Below, piece after piece: positions 7,734 to 15,452 of a stretch of 44,136 bases of DNA; positions within the stretch are counted from its first letter, which is position 1, and each line of letters opens with the position of its first letter. This DNA comes from a virus. The notes under the pieces were generated by a model. That model was not told the DNA's origin. It saw only the letters and a program-made list of their open reading frames with translations, and made no database searches. The stretch covers positions 1 to 44,136 of IMG/VR virus record IMGVR_UViG_3300005613_000122; one strand, written 5' to 3'. A program made the translations under genes and the position numbers.

Positions 7734-8138
7734 ATGGATAAAACTATAAAGTGGTTTGAGGATAACTGGAAAAATATCGGTTTAGTTGTAGCGATTGGTG
7801 CTATTGTTTATTTAATGTTGCCACAACCTGTTAAGGTAGTAACACCAACAAAAGATGTTAAGGTAGCACAAAAGAAACTTGCAGATAGTTTAGTTAAAAA
7901 TGCAGAGTGTTCACCTGCTAAGACTGAACACATTATACAGTTAGCTAGTTTACCGACACTTAATGATATGTTACCAGCTAATGCAGTTGTGTACGATATG
8001 GATACATTCCAACTTATGAAAACAGAAGTTAAAAGCGACAAGGAATATAAATATTATAGAAGATATGGAAAAGTGGATACTTATTTAACTATCGCTACAC
8101 CAAAAAGTAAAGAGTTGATTAAGGTAGAAGCTAAATAA
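7734..8138 (+). CDS. Membrane-anchored hypothetical protein, 134 aa
   Basis: A short cytoplasmic N-terminus (MDKTIKWFEDNWKN) is followed by one hydrophobic segment (IGLVVAIGAIVYLML, about residues 15-29) and a soluble domain of about 100 residues, probably outside the membrane. It lies after the capsid terminator with its own AAAGGAA site and converges with the methyltransferase operon. The single anchor and isolated position suggest an accessory (for example exclusion) protein, but no family is recognised. Confidence 0.6.
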   Translation: MDKTIKWFEDNWKNIGLVVAIGAIVYLMLPQPVKVVTPTKDVKVAQKKLADSLVKNAECSPAKTEHIIQLASLPTLNDMLPANAVVYDMDTFQLMKTEVKSDKEYKYYRRYGKVDTYLTIATPKSKELIKVEAK

Positions 8139-8166
8139 AAAAGGTGGGGTTTAAAATAAACTCCCC
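8137..8166 (-). terminator. Rho-independent terminator of the antisense accessory operon
   Basis: On the minus strand GGGG(AG)TTTA pairs with TAAACCCC around a TTT loop, followed by ACC and a run of six T. The stem is formed by the last codons and stop of the cytosine methyltransferase gene, so terminator and C-terminal tripeptide share the same bases. A two-base bulge is needed. Confidence 0.6.
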
Positions 8167-9230
8167 TCTTTAGTGTTATTATCTCTTGACTTCTCTATCT
8201 GATTAAAAATCATCTCCATAACATTAACACTTATACTGTTTCCAGCTTGTTTGTAAAGTTGACTATTGCTAACTGCAAATTTAAAAGTATCGGGAAAATC
8301 TTGCAATCTAAAGCATTCTCTTGGTGTTAGTTTTCTTATTTTAAAATCTTCTTGTATCTTAGGTTGTCTATTCCCACCCTCCATAGTTGGTAAGGTTGGA
8401 CTTAATCCATCTTGACTATATACTCTTTTGATTGAATCGTTGCCTTTTATGTTAAGTGTCCCAATAGGGGTACAGTTCGGTTCAATAATACCATTTGGTT
8501 CGCTTGCTCTTAAACAATAAGCAACTTGACCCTCTATTCCTATGCACTCACCCCTTGATTTGCTGTTTCCTAGTTGAAGTGGTATGGGTTCTTTATTATT
8601 AGTAAATCCCTCAATCATCTTATCACTCAAATAATACTTATCATCAACTTCATCCTCTAAAACATCTTTTAATCTTTTTTTTAACTTCATCTTAGGTGCA
8701 AAACTAAAATTATAATAATGTTCAGTATCTTTAAAACCAACTAAAAAGATACGCTCTCTGTTTTGTGGCACTCCATAATCTTTAGTATTTAAAACTTCAT
8801 AGTGACAATGATAACCCATATCTCTAAAAGCTTCTACAAACTCTTTTATAGTTTTACCACCTTTATCACTTAACATACCTTTCACATTTTCATATATAAA
8901 AATAGGTGGTTGTATCTCTTTTATTATTCTAATATACTCATAAATTAAAACACCTTTATTTCCATCAACACCAGCTCTTAATCCAGCTAAAGAAAAATCT
9001 TGACAAGGCGAACCACCTATTAAAATATCAACTTTACCTTTATATTGAGTGCCGTCCATATCTGCAATATCTTTGTGAAAATGTTTATCTTCTATTTGAT
9101 AATTAGCTTTAAATGACTCTCTTGCATATTTGTCCCATTCACAAGCAAAAACTAAATCTAAGTTATCATATACTCTTGATGCACCTTGTTCGGGTGAACC
9201 TATCCCACTGAATAAAGTACCTATTTTCAC
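8151..9230 (-). CDS. DNA (cytosine-5) methyltransferase with C-terminal SLF peptide
   Basis: Transfers methyl from SAM to carbon 5 of cytosine in phage DNA, probably shielding it from host restriction. Motif I is LFSGIGSPEQG (6-16) and motif IV GSPCQDFSLAG has catalytic Cys about 76. Motif VI is YENVKGML (113-120) and motif VIII PQNRERIFLVG (155-165). A target-recognition region of about 100 residues follows, then motifs IX-X (RKLTPRECFRLQDFP, QAGNSISVNV). The 359-residue length is normal for a solo enzyme. GTG start 9230 overlaps the upstream stop (GTGA). No partner restriction enzyme is seen. The last residues (KEGSLF) resemble those of both other methyltransferases in this genome. Confidence 0.95.
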   Translation of the reverse strand: MKIGTLFSGIGSPEQGASRVYDNLDLVFACEWDKYARESFKANYQIEDKHFHKDIADMDGTQYKGKVDILIGGSPCQDFSLAGLRAGVDGNKGVLIYEYIRIIKEIQPPIFIYENVKGMLSDKGGKTIKEFVEAFRDMGYHCHYEVLNTKDYGVPQNRERIFLVGFKDTEHYYNFSFAPKMKLKKRLKDVLEDEVDDKYYLSDKMIEGFTNNKEPIPLQLGNSKSRGECIGIEGQVAYCLRASEPNGIIEPNCTPIGTLNIKGNDSIKRVYSQDGLSPTLPTMEGGNRQPKIQEDFKIRKLTPRECFRLQDFPDTFKFAVSNSQLYKQAGNSISVNVMEMIFNQIEKSRDNNTKEGSLF

Positions 9231-9520
9231 AGCTCTTCATACTCACTAAAATTATAATAAACAAAATTATAATTCTCTTTATCAGTTATACTATCTTCTA
9301 AACTATCTATTAAAGATTTTAACCCATACTCATCATCGTACTCACAGTTATCAATCTTCTCTTGTGTCATATCTATTCTAACTTCTTTCATTAAAGACAT
9401 CATTTTAGCTACATCTTTAGGGCTTATATCTTTATTTAGGTATTTGCTCCATTTATCGCTAATTGGTTTAAAGTTATCTCCATACATTGCTTTACGCTGC
9501 TTTATTGTTTCAATATTCAT
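9227..9520 (-). CDS. Phage hypothetical protein resembling DUF6378
   Basis: A 97-residue protein with the pattern R-K-x-M-Y-G-D, then K-W-S-K-Y-L-N-K-D-I-S-P-K-D-V-A-K-M-M-S-L-M-K-E-V-R and a final Asp/Glu-rich helix. This matches the small all-helical phage family I know as DUF6378 (function unknown, sometimes linked to nucleotide handling). The match is by memory of its YGD / W-x2-YL / ITxxDVxxMM core. It is coupled to the methyltransferase by a 4-base overlap. Confidence 0.6.
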   Translation of the reverse strand: MNIETIKQRKAMYGDNFKPISDKWSKYLNKDISPKDVAKMMSLMKEVRIDMTQEKIDNCEYDDEYGLKSLIDSLEDSITDKENYNFVYYNFSEYEEL

Positions 9521-9971
9521 CTCTTAACTTCCTTATTTTATCCCGTACACCATTTACAGGTCTATCTAATTTTTTAGCTATTTGCACACCGCTTAACTTA
9601 TCAATATTCTTTTTAATAAATTTAATCTCTTGATCCGTGTAGAATTTACCACCGATTCTTGCCTTGCCTTTATCGTGTATTTTTAATATGGCTTTAGCTC
9701 GTGACTTATCATAATCACTTCTATTTTCATAATGCCATTTGTATTTATGGTTTTCATTACAAAATACTTGATTATCTCTTGCAGTTTCAAACTCTTTATT
9801 ACAATATTTACAAGTCTTAGTATGCTTATCTTTTAAATAGTTTTTACGATAATATTTTTTATTTTTGTGCCAGTTTATACGATTTTGTTCATTTACGCAT
9901 AATCTACAATATGCTCTATCTCTATGAGTTGGTTTATTACAACCATTTTTACATAATTTTACTTCTTGCAT
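9510..9971 (-). CDS. Zinc-finger and HTH DNA-binding protein (HNH-associated type)
   Basis: 153 residues. The N-terminal half has two cysteine clusters: CKNGC...YCRLC (7-26) and CKYCNKEF...VFCNENHKYKWH (about 54-81, a C2HC/C2H2-like knuckle). The C-terminal 50 residues (KFYTDQEIKFIKKNIDKLSGVQIAKKLDRPVNGVRDKIRKL) form a SANT/Myb-like helix-turn-helix of the kind found at the ends of phage HNH endonucleases. No catalytic HNH triad is evident, so this may be a regulator or a nuclease remnant. It overlaps both neighbours by 11-13 bases. Confidence 0.65.
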   Translation of the reverse strand: MQEVKLCKNGCNKPTHRDRAYCRLCVNEQNRINWHKNKKYYRKNYLKDKHTKTCKYCNKEFETARDNQVFCNENHKYKWHYENRSDYDKSRAKAILKIHDKGKARIGGKFYTDQEIKFIKKNIDKLSGVQIAKKLDRPVNGVRDKIRKLRDEY

Positions 9972-10294
9972 TTCTCTTCCCCCAGTTTATAAGAACTATA
10001 AAAAAACGCACCACTTATAAATATTTGGATAATTACATAATACCACGCTAACTTAACTCCACTTGCATATTCAAAAGTATAAATTAACATTGATAATAAA
10101 AAGAGTACCATTAGATAGAATCCAAACAACTTATTTATATTATGCTCTATTAATGTAAAGAATAGCACTTTATAGTCTTTAGTTGTAACAGTGGTAGGAC
10201 TATCTTTAATTGTTTCATAAATAGCACCACACGCATTACAATGATATAGATCATCTTGCATTATTAATGGATTGTTACAGCTAGTGCATTTCAT
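9959..10294 (-). CDS. Zinc-ribbon membrane protein, 111 aa
   Basis: The N-terminus has a zinc ribbon (CTSCNNPL, then CNACGAIYE; Cys at about 3, 6, 19, 22). After a linker come two hydrophobic segments (about 55-75, KLFGFYLMVLFLLSMLIYTF; about 83-100, WYYVIIQIFISGAFFY) and a charged tail. The topology resembles small zinc_ribbon_2-type membrane proteins. Part of the antisense operon; function unknown. Confidence 0.65.
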   Translation of the reverse strand: MKCTSCNNPLIMQDDLYHCNACGAIYETIKDSPTTVTTKDYKVLFFTLIEHNINKLFGFYLMVLFLLSMLIYTFEYASGVKLAWYYVIIQIFISGAFFYSSYKLGEEKCKK

Positions 10295-10439
10295 AAGTAC
10301 ACCTCATATAAACAGGCTTAATTCTCTTGCTATAACTACCACAAACAAAATTAAATCTAACCTTACCTTTTCGGTGCACTGGCTCTAAACATATATAATT
10401 ATTATTTATGATTATACTCCTTTTACAGTCTTTACACAT
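10281..10439 (-). CDS. Small cysteine-rich protein, 52 aa
   Basis: ATG 10439 to TAG 10281. The start shares bases with the upstream stop (TGATG) and the 3' end overlaps the next gene by 14 bases, the same tight packing as the rest of the operon. Cysteines at about 2, 5, 17, 33 and 47 (MCKDC at the start, CLEP, VCGSY, RCTY) suggest one zinc site. Function unknown. Confidence 0.55.
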   Translation of the reverse strand: MCKDCKRSIIINNNYICLEPVHRKGKVRFNFVCGSYSKRIKPVYMRCTYEMH

Positions 10440-10585
10440 CACACAGCCTTTTTAATAAAATCTTTGATATTGCTACCCTTAACGATATAACAATCATCAT
10501 ATTGAAACTCTTCATACCACTTAATAACTTGCATTCTAGTCCTACACTCTGCTACTATTATGTTATTTCTTATTATTAGAAACAT
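10439..10585 (-). CDS. Hypothetical protein, 48 aa
   Basis: ATG 10585 lies inside the last codons of the upstream gene (10-base overlap) and the TGA at 10441-10439 overlaps the following start. Sequence features are an N-terminal beta-like stretch (MFLIIRNNIIVAEC), an amphipathic helix (RMQVIKWYEEF) and a basic tail. Support comes from the overlaps and coding-like composition. No family recognised. Confidence 0.5.
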   Translation of the reverse strand: MFLIIRNNIIVAECRTRMQVIKWYEEFQYDDCYIVKGSNIKDFIKKAV

Positions 10586-10947
10586 TGTTTATCTTTATTA
10601 TCTAATACCCATTGACAAGCTTTGAAGATTGCTCCTGGTTCTGTGTCTGCATAATATCCGCTTTTTTTACTATTAAAATTTATTGTGTTGTGTCCTATCA
10701 AACATCTGTATTCACTACTATCTTGTATTTTATAAGAAGCTATTTCACAACCATATCTATAAGCCCACTCTTTACACTTATGAGCTAGTTCGTAGATGTT
10801 TATATTCCTACCCTCGTTTCCTCTCTTTTCAAAAAAATCCCAATAAATTAAAATATTATCTTCACATAGGTCATCTTCTCGTATTTCTGACATTACATTA
10901 ATACCCAACACCTCACTCAATAACTCTTTACTTATTATCTGTTCCAT
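10576..10947 (-). CDS. Conserved-type phage hypothetical protein, 123 aa
   Basis: An acidic protein with a C-terminal TEPGAIFKACQWVLDNK block (about 102-118), and an internal ELAHKCKEWAYRYG (about 52-65). I have seen this block as a recurrent, unassigned phage/prophage protein, but I cannot name its function. No membrane or signal segment. It follows an 84-base stretch holding only two tiny overlapping reading frames (19 and 22 codons) that I do not call. Confidence 0.65.
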   Translation of the reverse strand: MEQIISKELLSEVLGINVMSEIREDDLCEDNILIYWDFFEKRGNEGRNINIYELAHKCKEWAYRYGCEIASYKIQDSSEYRCLIGHNTINFNSKKSGYYADTEPGAIFKACQWVLDNKDKQCF

Positions 10948-11031
10948 TCTTAAACTCCTTAATTAATTTTTGTTCTTTCTCAATTTCTTTTTGCATTTGC
11001 TATCTGTCTTTGTTGGTCTTTAGTTGGATAA

Positions 11032-11292
11032 TTAAGCATATAAACTAATCCTGTATGCCATATTTAGCATACTGTTATTAACTTCTTTCATTTCTTCGCC
11101 TTTATCTAATAATCTATCATATAATGTATCATAGTCTCTAATTTTAACAGCTACAACAGCTTTAAGTCTTTTATTTTCATCTTCTAATTGCTTAATTTTT
11201 TTATCTCTTTGTGTAATCATTGAACTAAACAATTCATTTTTTTTAATCACATCTGCACATAATTGTATTAAACTCTTACTATCTCTTTTCAT
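11032..11292 (-). CDS. Coiled-coil protein, 86 aa
   Basis: A mostly helical protein with a heptad-like stretch (ITQRDKKIKQLEDENKRLK, about residues 26-44). I chose ATG 11292 because AGGAG lies 8 bases upstream. The in-frame GTG at 11301 would overlap that site. It overlaps the preceding gene by 14 bases. No family recognised. Confidence 0.55.
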   Translation of the reverse strand: MKRDSKSLIQLCADVIKKNELFSSMITQRDKKIKQLEDENKRLKAVVAVKIRDYDTLYDRLLDKGEEMKEVNNSMLNMAYRISLYA

Positions 11293-11524
11293 CTTCCACA
11301 CTCCTAACTAATAGCTTTATAATTATTCCTAAAGCTTCATTTTTGTTTTTATAAGGTTTGCAACTATCTAAGGTATATAAACCGCCTTGAATCGTAAAAT
11401 GGCAAATATAAGTAATGCCATTATGGTTAGTAGATAAAATATGATTATCTACTATTGTAGAACTATTTATATCAAAGTTATTTTCACTTAGTAGCTTTTC
11501 TAGATTTTCATAATAGTGTATCAT
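11279..11524 (-). CDS. Hypothetical protein, 81 aa
   Basis: A small mixed alpha/beta protein with a central beta-rich region (HILSTNHNGITYICHF, about residues 28-43) and a hydrophobic C-terminal helix (ALGIIIKLLVRSVE). It overlaps both neighbours (17 and 14 bases). No domain recognised. Confidence 0.55.
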   Translation of the reverse strand: MIHYYENLEKLLSENNFDINSSTIVDNHILSTNHNGITYICHFTIQGGLYTLDSCKPYKNKNEALGIIIKLLVRSVEDEKR

Positions 11525-11717
11525 TTAGAATCTCCTTTAAATCTTCTCTAAAGTCATAAGAATAGTTATATTCAGCTTCTTTTTCTAATTGTTTTATGAT
11601 AGATTGCATCTTTACTAATCTATTATCTATATCATCTATAAACTTATCTAAAGCTTCCTCTTTTTTTCTATTATCTTCCATATATTTGTTTAGGTAAGTT
11701 GTGTTAGCGTCTTGCAT
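11508..11717 (-). CDS. Coiled-coil protein, 69 aa
   Basis: Nearly all helical and highly charged, with a continuous coiled-coil pattern from about residue 12 to 50. It starts at ATG 11717 after a GGAGAGAGAAA ribosome site and follows the beta-helix gene by 26 bases. Function unknown. Confidence 0.55.
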   Translation of the reverse strand: MQDANTTYLNKYMEDNRKKEEALDKFIDDIDNRLVKMQSIIKQLEKEAEYNYSYDFREDLKEILNDTLL

Positions 11718-11743
11718 TTTCTCTCTCCTTGTTTTGATATTTT

Positions 11744-12298
11744 CTATAAATATTTATTAAATCTATACTCAATTAATGGTATTAGCAATTCGTATTCTTT
11801 TTTTGACTCATCTGAATTGTCTTTTTCAGACACTTTTGCTTTAAACTCATCTATAGTACCAATAAAACAACCTCTTGTTATATTGTAACCGTCTTTTGTT
11901 TTAAATACAGTAAGTGTTGCTAATTCACTACCTACTTTTGAAATCCACATTATTTCAGCATCTCCTGACACCAAAGCATTATCACATACCCTAGCATCTC
12001 CTGACACCCTAGCATTATCATACACCAAAGCATCTCCAGATACCCAAGCATTACCATATATCAAAGCATTATCATACACCCTAGCATTACCATATATCAA
12101 AGCATTATCATACACCCTAGCATTATCATACACCCAAGCATTACCAGATTGATACAGATTTTGTTCAGACTCAATATAGCCACCTAAATCACCTGCTTCC
12201 ACTGTCAAAAATGATTTTAGAGCTACTATTCTAAATAGCTTCTTACCCTTTATCTCTATATAATCATCTTTTACTAATTCATATTTCTTTACACTCAT
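11744..12298 (-). CDS. Hexapeptide-repeat beta-helix phage protein
   Basis: First gene after the minus-strand class A promoter at 12348-12326. After about 50 residues, with an LGGYIES segment, residues about 51-115 are a run of ten or so hexapeptides of the form Y/S/C-D/G-N/D-A-x-V/I (GNAWVY, DNARVY, DNALIY, SGDARV). That is a left-handed beta-helix as in acyltransferase-like proteins. The C-terminal 60 residues (TLTVFKTKDGYNITRGCF, then an acidic helix) are non-repeat. Similar repeat proteins occur in many phages and prophages with unknown role. No catalytic residue is visible. Confidence 0.7.
   Translation of the reverse strand: MSVKKYELVKDDYIEIKGKKLFRIVALKSFLTVEAGDLGGYIESEQNLYQSGNAWVYDNARVYDNALIYGNARVYDNALIYGNAWVSGDALVYDNARVSGDARVCDNALVSGDAEIMWISKVGSELATLTVFKTKDGYNITRGCFIGTIDEFKAKVSEKDNSDESKKEYELLIPLIEYRFNKYL
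11953..12148 (-). repeat. Tandem 18-base coding repeats
   Basis: About ten near-identical 18-base units encoding the hexapeptides of the beta-helix protein; several pairs of units are identical (for example GCATTATCATACACC blocks on the plus strand). Such an array can gain or lose units by slippage or RecT-type recombination, so copy number is likely to vary between relatives. Confidence 0.8.
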
Positions 12299-12325
12299 CT
12301 TATTTCTCCTTGTTTTGATAAGATA

Positions 12326-12348
12326 ATTATATACTTTTAAAGATTAAA
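12326..12348 (-). promoter_or_regulatory. Class A phage promoter for the antisense accessory operon
   Basis: Minus-strand TTTAATC (12348-12342), spacer TTTAAAAGTA, TATAAT (12331-12326). It lies 28 bases before ATG 12298 and points away from the late class B promoter at 12368-12400. The gap of 19 bases makes this a divergent early/late control point. Confidence 0.72.
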
Positions 12349-12367
12349 TATAGTTTAAAGCAACTTA

Positions 12368-12400
12368 ACAACCTATTTAAATTTTATAAAAAGATATAAT
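12368..12400 (+). promoter_or_regulatory. Class B (late) promoter: ACAACC-N21-TATAAT
   Basis: ACAACC at 12368-12373 within TTAACAACCTATT, and TATAAT at 12395-12400. The same 13-base block recurs at 14422-14434 and a variant at 17970, each exactly 21 bases before TATAAT. It drives the head-tail connector genes. An AAAGAGGTG ribosome site follows. Confidence 0.62.
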
Positions 12401-12422
12401 TAAAATAAAAAGAGGTGTCAAA

Positions 12423-12941
12423 ATGGCAATAACCTTAGATGCGACCGTCGGTGGCACTGATAGTAATAGCTATGTTACGCTAGATGAGTTTTATAGCTAT
12501 TTAGAAATTAGAGCCAATGTAAATTTAACAGATTATAATGTAGATGATGAATTATCTAAAAGCTTATTGATAAGTGCTACAGATAGAATTGACTATGAAA
12601 GTTATGACGGGACTTTATCAAATACAAGTCAAGCTTTATCATTTCCTAGATATGATCTACCATTAATTGATGGTAGAGATGTAGATAATGTTATACCAAA
12701 GAACATAAAGAAAGCTACCTTTGAGTTAGCTATACATTTAAAAAATGTTGATATTAGTAAAAAAGATTTAATCGACGCTCCAATAGAACAATTATCTGTT
12801 GGTAGCATATCTTTAAAATACAAGATAGATAAAAATGATAATTCAACAAATCCATCTAATGAGTTGCCAGATTTTGTATTATATTTACTTGACCCGTTAA
12901 GTTATACGGCTGGTAATGGTGTTGTTCAGGTGTTTAGATAG
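12423..12941 (+). CDS. Head-tail connector (DnaT-like phage family)
   Basis: 172 residues. The N-terminal pattern matches phage neck proteins annotated as DnaT-like: GGTDSNSYVTLDEFYSYLE, then LLISATDRIDY, then LSFPRYDLP, and a C-terminal LPDFVLYLLDPL. In other genomes this gene sits right after head genes and contributes to the head-tail adaptor. It opens the neck operon here, supporting an adaptor role rather than DNA replication despite the family name. Confidence 0.72.
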   Translation: MAITLDATVGGTDSNSYVTLDEFYSYLEIRANVNLTDYNVDDELSKSLLISATDRIDYESYDGTLSNTSQALSFPRYDLPLIDGRDVDNVIPKNIKKATFELAIHLKNVDISKKDLIDAPIEQLSVGSISLKYKIDKNDNSTNPSNELPDFVLYLLDPLSYTAGNGVVQVFR

Positions 12942-13268
12942 ATGTTCACAAAACTAAAACTTAAAAAGATAGATAAAAACTTATATCAATTAAAAGATGA
13001 TTTGCAATATGGTAGTCATATCGTACCAAAGGGGTATAATACAGATTTAGCAACGACTCCTAAATGGATACACAAAGTTTATCCACCAAATCACAAACAT
13101 TATACTAAGTCTAGTATTGTTCACGATTATCTGTATGATTATAGTGATTTTAGTCGTGTTAAATGTGATTGGATATTTTTAAAAGCTATGAAAGATGAGG
13201 GGTTTAATATGTTTGGTAGATGGGTTTTTTATTTTTCGGTTAGAATTTTTGGAGGTAGGTATAGATGA
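12942..13268 (+). CDS. DUF1353 phage protein
   Basis: 108 residues carrying the DUF1353 core: VPKGYNTDLATTPKW (about 27-41), SSIVHDYLYDY (about 57-67) with the conserved HDYLY, and DWIFLKAMKDEG (about 74-85). This family is widespread in phage neck/tail clusters and usually uncharacterised. The TD and HD pairs look like metal or catalytic residues. It starts directly after the connector stop and overlaps the next gene by 4 bases. Confidence 0.82.
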   Translation: MFTKLKLKKIDKNLYQLKDDLQYGSHIVPKGYNTDLATTPKWIHKVYPPNHKHYTKSSIVHDYLYDYSDFSRVKCDWIFLKAMKDEGFNMFGRWVFYFSVRIFGGRYR

Positions 13269-13612
13269 ATTTAAGTACAATTTTACCAATCGTTAAGCAA
13301 CAAATTAATAATTTCGGTAGTGATGCGGTTTTAAAGGGTGATGGAGCAGGTGGAACTTATGATGTTAATACGGGTCAATACATTACAACAGCTAGTGAAA
13401 TACCTATTAAGATATTAATTGACACTTATTCAAGTGAAGAGGTTGGCTCTGAGATATTAACGGGTGATGTTAAAATTACTGTATATTTAGAAGACGAACC
13501 AACAACATCTGATAAGATTGTTTTTAGTGGATTAACATATAATATAATAAATATACAGCCTATGATTGCACAAAATACTTTGTTTTATTATGAAATTCAC
13601 GCGAGGCTTTAA
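13265..13612 (+). CDS. Putative head closure protein
   Basis: 115 residues, beta-rich, with a pattern typical of SPP1 gp16/HK97-type head closure (stopper) proteins: an N-terminal helix (TILPIVKQQINNFG) and a C-terminal DKIVFSGLTYNIINIQPMIAQNTLFYYEI. Assigned by position between the connector and gp10-like genes and by this strand pattern; individual residues are not diagnostic. Confidence 0.6.
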   Translation: MNLSTILPIVKQQINNFGSDAVLKGDGAGGTYDVNTGQYITTASEIPIKILIDTYSSEEVGSEILTGDVKITVYLEDEPTTSDKIVFSGLTYNIINIQPMIAQNTLFYYEIHARL

Positions 13613-13614
13613 GT

Positions 13615-14052
13615 ATGATAAAAAGTAATTTCAAAAGTTTTCAAACCAAACTAAATAAAAATATAAATGCTAAGATAAAAAAGCGTGATGATTTTGTTAA
13701 GGGTGTTATCTTTAGTGCATATGGTGAGATATTAGTGGGTATGCCCGTTGATACTTCATATCTAGCAGCTAATACATTTATTGATTTTGGCGGTTATACT
13801 TTTAGAAGCTTAGACGGTGAAAAAAGACCTAAAGATGCAGATAGAAGCAAATATGCACCAATAGTAGATAAACACGAATCAGAGGCTAAAGCCAAAATAG
13901 ATGAAGTGAATCTGTCTAAAATTGGAAGTATCAATATACATAATAGCTTAGAGTATATGGATGCTATTGAAGAGGGTCATAGTAAAAGAAATAAAAAGAT
14001 GTTTTATAAAGCAACTAAAAGAGCTAAACTAAAACTAAAAAGAGGATATTAA
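13615..14052 (+). CDS. Tail completion protein (HK97 gp10-like)
   Basis: 145 residues, basic. The VGMPVDTSYLAANTFIDFGG segment (about 42-61) is like the P-V-D-T-G-x-L-R-x-S core of HK97 gp10-type neck proteins. A long central loop and an AIEEGHSKR segment (about 120-128; compare the Y-x-x-Y-x-E-x-G-H pattern) complete the match. Positioned between head closure and tail terminator as expected. Confidence 0.7.
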   Translation: MIKSNFKSFQTKLNKNINAKIKKRDDFVKGVIFSAYGEILVGMPVDTSYLAANTFIDFGGYTFRSLDGEKRPKDADRSKYAPIVDKHESEAKAKIDEVNLSKIGSINIHNSLEYMDAIEEGHSKRNKKMFYKATKRAKLKLKRGY

Positions 14053-14055
14053 AAA

Positions 14056-14436
14056 ATGTCAAAAGAGATAAAAACAGCTTTAGAGAGTTATTTGAATAGT
14101 AATGTAACTTATAATATTATGTTTGAAAATGTACCCTTTACACCAACAGATACATATATTCAAGTGGATTACGAACAAGATACAGCATATCGTAAAATAA
14201 TAGGTGGTATTAATAATATTGAAGAGCTTGGGACTTTTTATATTTGGGTGTACACTAAAAAAGATATAGGGCGATTTGATATGGATAATATAATAGCAGA
14301 GTTGATCCCTTTATTTAGTGAACAAAAAATTAATAATGTAACTACTTACATACCACAAATCATATCGCCACAAATAGTTGGGGAAAAATATAGAGGTGGT
14401 ATAAGGGTAGATGTTAGATTATTAACAACCTATTAA
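14056..14436 (+). CDS. Tail terminator protein
   Basis: 126 residues. A helix, then FENVPFTPTDTYIQVDYEQ and a beta sheet (EELGTFYIWVYTKKDIGRF) and ending VDVRLLTTY. This agrees with the gpU/DUF4128-type fold that caps the tail tube, and the position just before the tail tube gene is the usual one. The last codons (ACA ACC TAT TAA) contain the ACAACC box of the next late promoter. Confidence 0.72.
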   Translation: MSKEIKTALESYLNSNVTYNIMFENVPFTPTDTYIQVDYEQDTAYRKIIGGINNIEELGTFYIWVYTKKDIGRFDMDNIIAELIPLFSEQKINNVTTYIPQIISPQIVGEKYRGGIRVDVRLLTTY

Positions 14437-14457
14437 TTTTTTAATCTTAGTTATAAT
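14425..14457 (+). promoter_or_regulatory. Class B (late) promoter before the tail tube gene
   Basis: ACAACC (14425-14430) followed after exactly 21 bases by TATAAT (14452-14457). The box lies in TTAACAACCTATT, identical over 13 bases to the copy at 12365-12377, although here it also encodes the end of the tail terminator protein. Confidence 0.62.
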
Positions 14458-14485
14458 TATCTAAATTTATAAAAAAGGATTTAAT

Positions 14486-15442
14486 ATGTCACAAACTCAA
14501 GGTTCATCAAGTAGAACTTCTTTCGGTTATGAATCAGCTTACGGTGTAGTTGCTACGGCTATGCAACAAGTATCAGTTATTCCAACTGTATCACTTAAAC
14601 AAACACAAAATCTTAACGATAGTGCAGTCATAAGAGGTACAAGGGATATGTCAGAAAGTTTTCTTGGTTTTAAAAGTGCAGAAGCTTCAATGTCAGTACC
14701 TCTTGATAGTGTTGCAGTTGGTCACTTCTTTAAGATGACTTTAGGAACAGCATCAGCACCAGTTGACAACTTGGATGGTACTTATACACATACATTTACT
14801 AGAAATGATACAACTTTACCATCTGTAAGTCTTGAATTAGCACATCTTGATATTTCTAAATATAAAAGAGGTTTAGGATTTAGAGCTAATACTATGAATT
14901 TAAGTTTTGGTGATGAATCAGAACAAAAACTAGATTTAGCATTTATGGGTAAATCTGTATCTAATGAAGTTGCAGAAATTGCAGCACCAACAGCACCTGC
15001 TTCATCTATTCAATATGAGCCTTTTGAAGTTAGTATTAGTGGATTTCCAACTTTAGGTATTAAAACAGGTTCTTTATCATTTACAAATAATCTTGATGGG
15101 GGTCAGTATGTTATCGGCACAAACGGCGAAGTTGCAGATATCCCTGCAGGTATGATCGGTATTAGTGGTTCATTTACTTGTTTATATGATGAAAATGTAG
15201 ATGCTATTCAAGCAGCTGCCGCAAGTGGTACAGTTCAAAATATGTCAATTGATTACAGTGATGGTACAAATGGAATTAATTTTATTATGCAAGAAGTAAA
15301 ACTAAATGCAGAAACAGGGTCGGAAGTAACAAGTCCATTAGGGCAAGAAGCTACATTCAACTTTAATGCGTTCTGGAAGTCTGGAAGCAACAACAGTGCT
15401 TTAACTATTGCAGTTACTAACGATAAAGCTACTGCTTATTAA
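14486..15442 (+). CDS. Major tail (tube) protein
   Basis: 318 residues. Begins SQTQGSSSRTSFGYESAYGV, typical of siphophage tube proteins that start with a small Ser/Gly-rich arm followed by an E-S-A-Y/T-G segment. It is all-beta through the body and ends with a FNAFWKSG...ALTIAVTNDKATA region. It has its own late promoter and a strong AAAAAAGGA site, as expected for an abundant protein, and a hairpin after it. The next gene is the frameshifted chaperone, the invariant order in siphophages. Confidence 0.8.
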   Translation: MSQTQGSSSRTSFGYESAYGVVATAMQQVSVIPTVSLKQTQNLNDSAVIRGTRDMSESFLGFKSAEASMSVPLDSVAVGHFFKMTLGTASAPVDNLDGTYTHTFTRNDTTLPSVSLELAHLDISKYKRGLGFRANTMNLSFGDESEQKLDLAFMGKSVSNEVAEIAAPTAPASSIQYEPFEVSISGFPTLGIKTGSLSFTNNLDGGQYVIGTNGEVADIPAGMIGISGSFTCLYDENVDAIQAAAASGTVQNMSIDYSDGTNGINFIMQEVKLNAETGSEVTSPLGQEATFNFNAFWKSGSNNSALTIAVTNDKATAY

Positions 15443-15452
15443 TATAATTTCG

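Noticed and set aside
11953-12148. CRISPR-like array of short repeats
   Set aside because: The units are contiguous 18-mers without spacers, in frame with a protein-coding gene and encoding a hexapeptide beta-helix.
14440-14457. TTTAATC before TATAAT upstream of the tail tube gene as a class A promoter
   Set aside because: The spacing is 5 instead of 10 bases. The class B box at the correct distance explains the site better.
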